Assembly: GCF_000227135.1 (NCBI RefSeq) | Contig: NC_018234.1 | Span: forward strand, 298,186 to 362,185 | Direction: 5' to 3' | DNA length: 64,000 nt | From: Leishmania donovani | Taxonomy: Eukaryota; Euglenozoa; Kinetoplastea; Trypanosomatida; Trypanosomatidae | Part shown: piece by piece, positions 60,077 to 64,000 of the stretch | Position numbering within the stretch: the stretch's first letter is position 1 | Layout: every line of letters begins with the position of its first letter | Made by a program: the position numbers and the translations under genes | Notes under the pieces: model-generated | Told to the model about the DNA's origin: nothing | Databases searched by the model: none | The model's input: only the letters and a program-made list of their open reading frames with translations

Positions 60077-63000
60077 ATGGAGTCCCACACGGCGGTGACG
60101 CCGCCGTCACCATCATCACCACCTGCTGCTGATGCTGCAGTTTTGAACGGGGATGCCAGGGCAACGGCCACCCGACACTTCCACGTGCAACGCAGCAACG
60201 GTGGCGTCAGTGCCCTGGACCACGACAGCACCAGCAGCGAGCGGATCGCTGCGCCTGTGAGCGAGTTGGAGCCCACAGCCACGGCAGCGAGCTCCATGAA
60301 CGCGGCGGTGCCCCACGGTGCCACCCACCCCACCGCGCGTCCTGCAGTGGATGCGGAGCAGTACTACCAAAACTTGTCTTCTCAAGCCGGCGAGGAGCCG
60401 TCGAGGGCAGACGTTTCGACCGCCGCGGTGGGGCGAAACGGTGACCTGCGTCGCGACAGCCCACAGCGGCAGCACCGCTCTGTCGCCCATCTGCACGCAG
60501 AAACCGTCGCAGTCGAGGACAGTGCCCCCTGCCCGCACCGGGCGGGCCGCCACCATAATCATCACCACTGCCACCGCGCTCATCGCCGTACCCATCATAG
60601 CCACCCAGCAAGAGCGAGGAAAGCGGTGGTACCCAAAGCCACCACTACCACTGCTGCTGCGCCAGCTGCTGACACGCACCCGCGTACCTTCTCCCAAGAC
60701 CTGCTCCTGGTCCAGCACTCCGGCACGAGCGACAGGAGTGGCAGTCGCGGCTCTAGCTGCCCTTCTAGCAGCAACAGCGGCAATCACAGCACTCGCAGCT
60801 ACGACACCTTCACAGCAGACTGCAGCTCGGCCACGAGCTTCATATCCCTCCAGACCCCGGTTAACTTGATCGACACGACATACCAAACGTTGTTTTCTCC
60901 GGAGCTGTCGCGGCTCAATCGCGAGGCCATCGTGGAGCGCATCGTCGGACATCGCCCGCGTGCGTACCACACGTGGGCGTGGCGCAAAGCAAGAGACTAC
61001 CAGGAGCTGCACGCACTGAACATTCACAAGAACAGCGCGTATCAGCAGCCGACCACAGCTGCTGGTCGCTCCATAGTGATGGAAGCCGGGGCAGGGGGTG
61101 TGACCACGGCGCGCCTGCACGCCGCCTTCAAGGTGTCGCCGACAGCCTCCTCGCCGCCGCCGCTGGGTGACGTCGCCGGTGGTGTCTCCCTGGGCAGCGG
61201 GAAGGCGTCGTTGGAGACACCACTGCCGACCGCGCCGTCGGACCCGTCCTCGAGTCCAGTCGCCCGCGTCGTCGGGCTCGCGGACGCCGGGGAAGGCGTG
61301 AGCGACGCTGGAAGGTGCGCCATGGCGGAGAGTTTGGCCCACACATCGACCACCGCCGCACCGCCGCCGCCGGAGTCCCCTCCGGGCTCACATTTCTTGC
61401 CTACGACCGGCAGCTCCGACAAGGTGGCCGGTGGTTCGAGGCTACCACACACCTCTTCCTCCGCTTCAATCGATATGCCCTGTGAACTGATGAGCCAGCT
61501 CCCCATGTATACGATACCGACGTCGCAACAGGGGCCCGAGTACTTCAAGACGGCCGCCCAGGGCGGCAACAACACGCTGATCATCGTCATGATGGGCCTG
61601 CCCGCCCGCGGCAAGACGTTCCTGGCGCAAAAAATTTGCAGGCTGCTGGGGTGGCACGGGAGCCGCGCGAAGATGCAGAACATCCAGGTAGCGTGGCGCC
61701 GCATGCTGCTAGACTGGGAGGCGGCGCACCCAGAGATGGCGGCTTGCGGCGCGCACGCAGAAGCAGAGCAGGAGAAGGAGCAGGAGCAGGAGGCAAGTGC
61801 GCCCGCTCGTGAAGGGATCGTCGCCGACGAGGTGCTGTCTGGCGAGCGAGGCGCCTCCCATGGGATTCCGCGACCTACAGGAACGCCAGCTGACGATGGC
61901 ACCACCACAGCCTCTTCACCGGCTGCTGCGAGCATAGCGCCGGCACCGCCCGCGTTTACTCGGCCAAACTGTCTTGCGCACACCAGCTCGACACCGGCCG
62001 CGCGCGACTTGGCGACGGGGTCCCTGAACGCATCCGCGCGGTGTGCTGTGACTGCAAGCCTGAGCAGCGGGTCCGCGCTGACTTCATCCACGCCCTCTGC
62101 GACGAAGACTACTGCGGCGACAGCCACCACCGCGAACGCCGCTTTCACAGCAGGGTACGGCTACACCTGCACCCTCTCCGACACTGGCGTCGCTGCAGGG
62201 CCACTGACGTCCGCGAGCACCTCCATTGTCTGCCTCGACTGCAGCGCATCACCTGTGTGCCCGTCCATGCAGGCGCACACGGCCTCCTCGCTCGAGGACA
62301 GCACCGCGATACCCGCATCAGACGTTGCTTCTGCCTCTTTATTATCAGGGACGCGCTTCCCCGCTCACGCGGTGGCCGACGTCACCGCGAATGGCCCGCG
62401 TGGTCTCGTCGCACGGCACTCGTCGACTGCCGCCATGTCAGCGGAGACGACGAGCGACGGCGGCGGGCCGAGCCTCGAGGCTTCTGCAGGGGCGTCGCCG
62501 CGCACGGCCGCCGGCGTCGACGGCTTCCCGCCGCCGCCGCCACCGGAGGTGCTGCGCACTCGGCACTTCCGAGAGCTCATCGAGCAGCCTACGAGCGTCG
62601 CTCGGCGCCTGTACCGCTACGCGCTGCAGAGATTTGCAGAGGACTGCCGCCTCTTCTTCCAGCACGGCGGCGAGGTGGTTGTGTTGAACGACGACTTCAT
62701 TACAGAGGAGCTGAGGCAGGAGGCGGAGGCGCTGTTCCGCCCACTGGCGACGCAGTTCTTCTACATAGAGGTGATCCGAGACGCCGAGGAGGACCCGCTC
62801 GACTTCGTGCGGTGCAAGATTCGCGATCCGATGGAGTATCCGCTCAGCGTCATCGACCCCGCGTCGGCCTCTGACGACTTCCACGAGCGGCTGGCATTTT
62901 TGGAGAGCGTTTACGAGACGCTGACGGAGGCTCCCAATACGAAGAACGCGCTACAGACGCCAACCGCGCGTGCTGCTGGGGCTGCCGCGAGCGCCGACAT

Positions 63001-64000
63001 CGCGAATGGCCTCGATGCCAAGGCGTCGGTCGAGCGTGACACGGGGCTTGCCTGCCCGCCCACGACGTCGCCGGAGTCAACGCACCACCGGCAGCAGTCG
63101 ACGCGGACGCGCGGCTACGTGAAGATCATGAACTCGAGCACGATTGAGACCCACGGCATCTCTGGTTACCTGGCCAGCCGCATAATCTCTTACGTCATGA
63201 ACCTGTCGCAGGTGAAGATCCAGCATCCCATCTACTTTGTGCTTCACGGCGAGAGCCACTACAACGTGGAGGGCCGCATCGGTGGCAACCCGCCGCTCAC
63301 GGAACAGGGCATGCGGGACGCTGTGGCGCTGCTCGAGTTCCTTGGCTCGCTGAAGCGCCACCTCGAACACGTGGACCGTGTGCAGCGCGCACATCATCAC
63401 AATCAACAACGCCTTCGCTCGGGAGCGGCCGGCAACGACGAGGGCAGCAGCACGGCAGCTGAAGCTTCTTCAAACACGGCCAGTACGCTGGAGATGTGGA
63501 CAAGCCAGCTGCGGCGCGCCATTCAGACCACTGAACTGAGCGAGCGTCTGCTGAACATCCGCACGCTGCGCTGGAGCAGCCTCAACGAGATCCACGCCGG
63601 GGTATGCGAGGACATGACGTACGCCGAGGTGAAGGAGCGCTACCCGCTCATCGACTACTTTAGCAAGCTCAACAAGTACAGCTTCCGGTACCCCGAGGGC
63701 GAGAGCTACCAGGACCTCGTCATTCGACTGGAGCCCGTCATCATGGAGCTCGAGAACGCCGACAAGGTCGTTGTCGTCGTGGCGCACCAGGCAGTGCTGC
63801 GCTGCTTGCTTGCCTACTTTGGCAGCACCTCGGCGGAGAGCAGTATCGGTGTCGAGGTGCCGCATCGCACGGTTTGGCGCTGCACGTACGATTCGAAGGG
63901 GATCGCCATCCTGGATGAGTTGAAGCTGGACAGCAATGAGGCGGGCTTCCACCTTCCGAGAGGAGAGGGCTCGCCAACGGCGTCGGCAGCGAACGCGTCG
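60077..64000 (+). CDS. 6-phosphofructo-2-kinase/fructose-2,6-bisphosphatase, 3' end beyond window
   Basis: The frame runs open from the ATG at 60077 to the last base (1308 codons, no stop), so the C-terminus lies outside. The kinase domain begins near residue 495, with Walker A GLPARGKT at 507-514. After a ~280-residue low-complexity insert, it continues with EQPTSVARRLYRYALQRFAE and GGEVVVLNDDFITEELRQEA. The usual Walker-B region of the family (FDATNTT) is replaced by LNDDFIT at 870-876. The phosphatase domain follows: YFVLHGESHYN with catalytic H1057, LNEIHAGVCEDMTYAEVKER with acid E1184, and VVVVAHQAVLRC with H1237. The Arg that normally precedes the catalytic His (RHGE) is Leu here. The enzyme family makes and degrades fructose-2,6-bisphosphate, which in trypanosomatids activates pyruvate kinase rather than PFK-1. 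The ~490-residue N-terminus is low-complexity, with one more conserved-looking stretch near 272-315 (LFSPELSRLNREAIVERIVG). Confidence 0.9.
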   Translation, partial: MESHTAVTPPSPSSPPAADAAVLNGDARATATRHFHVQRSNGGVSALDHDSTSSERIAAPVSELEPTATAASSMNAAVPHGATHPTARPAVDAEQYYQNLSSQAGEEPSRADVSTAAVGRNGDLRRDSPQRQHRSVAHLHAETVAVEDSAPCPHRAGRHHNHHHCHRAHRRTHHSHPARARKAVVPKATTTTAAAPAADTHPRTFSQDLLLVQHSGTSDRSGSRGSSCPSSSNSGNHSTRSYDTFTADCSSATSFISLQTPVNLIDTTYQTLFSPELSRLNREAIVERIVGHRPRAYHTWAWRKARDYQELHALNIHKNSAYQQPTTAAGRSIVMEAGAGGVTTARLHAAFKVSPTASSPPPLGDVAGGVSLGSGKASLETPLPTAPSDPSSSPVARVVGLADAGEGVSDAGRCAMAESLAHTSTTAAPPPPESPPGSHFLPTTGSSDKVAGGSRLPHTSSSASIDMPCELMSQLPMYTIPTSQQGPEYFKTAAQGGNNTLIIVMMGLPARGKTFLAQKICRLLGWHGSRAKMQNIQVAWRRMLLDWEAAHPEMAACGAHAEAEQEKEQEQEASAPAREGIVADEVLSGERGASHGIPRPTGTPADDGTTTASSPAAASIAPAPPAFTRPNCLAHTSSTPAARDLATGSLNASARCAVTASLSSGSALTSSTPSATKTTAATATTANAAFTAGYGYTCTLSDTGVAAGPLTSASTSIVCLDCSASPVCPSMQAHTASSLEDSTAIPASDVASASLLSGTRFPAHAVADVTANGPRGLVARHSSTAAMSAETTSDGGGPSLEASAGASPRTAAGVDGFPPPPPPEVLRTRHFRELIEQPTSVARRLYRYALQRFAEDCRLFFQHGGEVVVLNDDFITEELRQEAEALFRPLATQFFYIEVIRDAEEDPLDFVRCKIRDPMEYPLSVIDPASASDDFHERLAFLESVYETLTEAPNTKNALQTPTARAAGAAASADIANGLDAKASVERDTGLACPPTTSPESTHHRQQSTRTRGYVKIMNSSTIETHGISGYLASRIISYVMNLSQVKIQHPIYFVLHGESHYNVEGRIGGNPPLTEQGMRDAVALLEFLGSLKRHLEHVDRVQRAHHHNQQRLRSGAAGNDEGSSTAAEASSNTASTLEMWTSQLRRAIQTTELSERLLNIRTLRWSSLNEIHAGVCEDMTYAEVKERYPLIDYFSKLNKYSFRYPEGESYQDLVIRLEPVIMELENADKVVVVVAHQAVLRCLLAYFGSTSAESSIGVEVPHRTVWRCTYDSKGIAILDELKLDSNEAGFHLPRGEGSPTASAANAS

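Noticed and set aside
60116..62148. Two long reverse-strand frames antisense to the PFK-2/FBPase-2 gene
   Set aside because: The forward frame contains the family motifs; the antisense frames are GC-bias shadows.
1..64000. tRNA, rRNA or snRNA genes and a strand-switch promoter region
   Set aside because: I saw no cloverleaf-like or rRNA-like sequence, and all supported genes point the same way, so no divergent or convergent switch lies in the window. A covariance-model scan would be needed to exclude small RNA genes.

Overview
The window looks like a piece of a Leishmania (trypanosomatid) chromosome. The DNA is GC-rich, every gene I can support lies on the + strand, and no gene shows an intron. 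Intergenic stretches of 0.9-3.4 kb are full of CT-rich tracts followed by AG (trans-splice acceptor signature), CA/TG microsatellites and homopolymers. The proteins carry the Ala/Ser/Gln-rich low-complexity inserts usual in this genus. The gene content (S9, centrin, malonyl-CoA decarboxylase, PFK-2/FBPase-2) agrees with what I remember of Leishmania chromosome 7, but I could not check this and cannot name the species.

Layout, left to right: (1) 1-2280, non-coding, with a SIDER-like degenerate retroposon segment and a perfect 33-bp inverted repeat. (2) 2281-7294: a hypothetical protein with a Cys/His-rich tail, a short Qb-SNARE and 40S ribosomal protein S9. (3) 9287-14830: a very large membrane-anchored STE/MAPKKK-like kinase. 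(4) 16828-21072: a TRF4-type non-canonical poly(A) polymerase and a centrin. (5) 22428-30128: an unrecognised Ser/Ala-rich protein and an importin-4/Kap123-type karyopherin. (6) 31074-33551: malonyl-CoA decarboxylase, then a repeat-rich intergenic region with a 726-base assembly gap (34600-35325). (7) 36889-48312: a 3807-aa protein with WD40-like segments and an EF-hand-like motif. (8) 49569-50021: a protein phosphatase-1 inhibitor-3 homologue. (9) 52740-54159: a decayed kinase-like pseudogene with two in-frame stops and a frameshift. (10) 54160-57529: the longest gap-free intergenic region, with an AT-rich higher-order repeat. (11) 57530-58843: a membrane J-domain protein. (12) 60077 to the window end: an incomplete 6-phosphofructo-2-kinase/fructose-2,6-bisphosphatase.

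The genes do not form one pathway. They look like a segment of one directional polycistronic unit, in which each mRNA would be matured by spliced-leader addition upstream and polyadenylation downstream. No promoters or ribosome binding sites are expected or seen. The least explained signals are three perfect inverted repeats in separate intergenic regions, a degenerate core found in three places (one beside the assembly gap), the phased AT-rich repeat near 55.6 kb, the kinase pseudogene, and the altered active-site motifs of the bifunctional PFK-2/FBPase-2.
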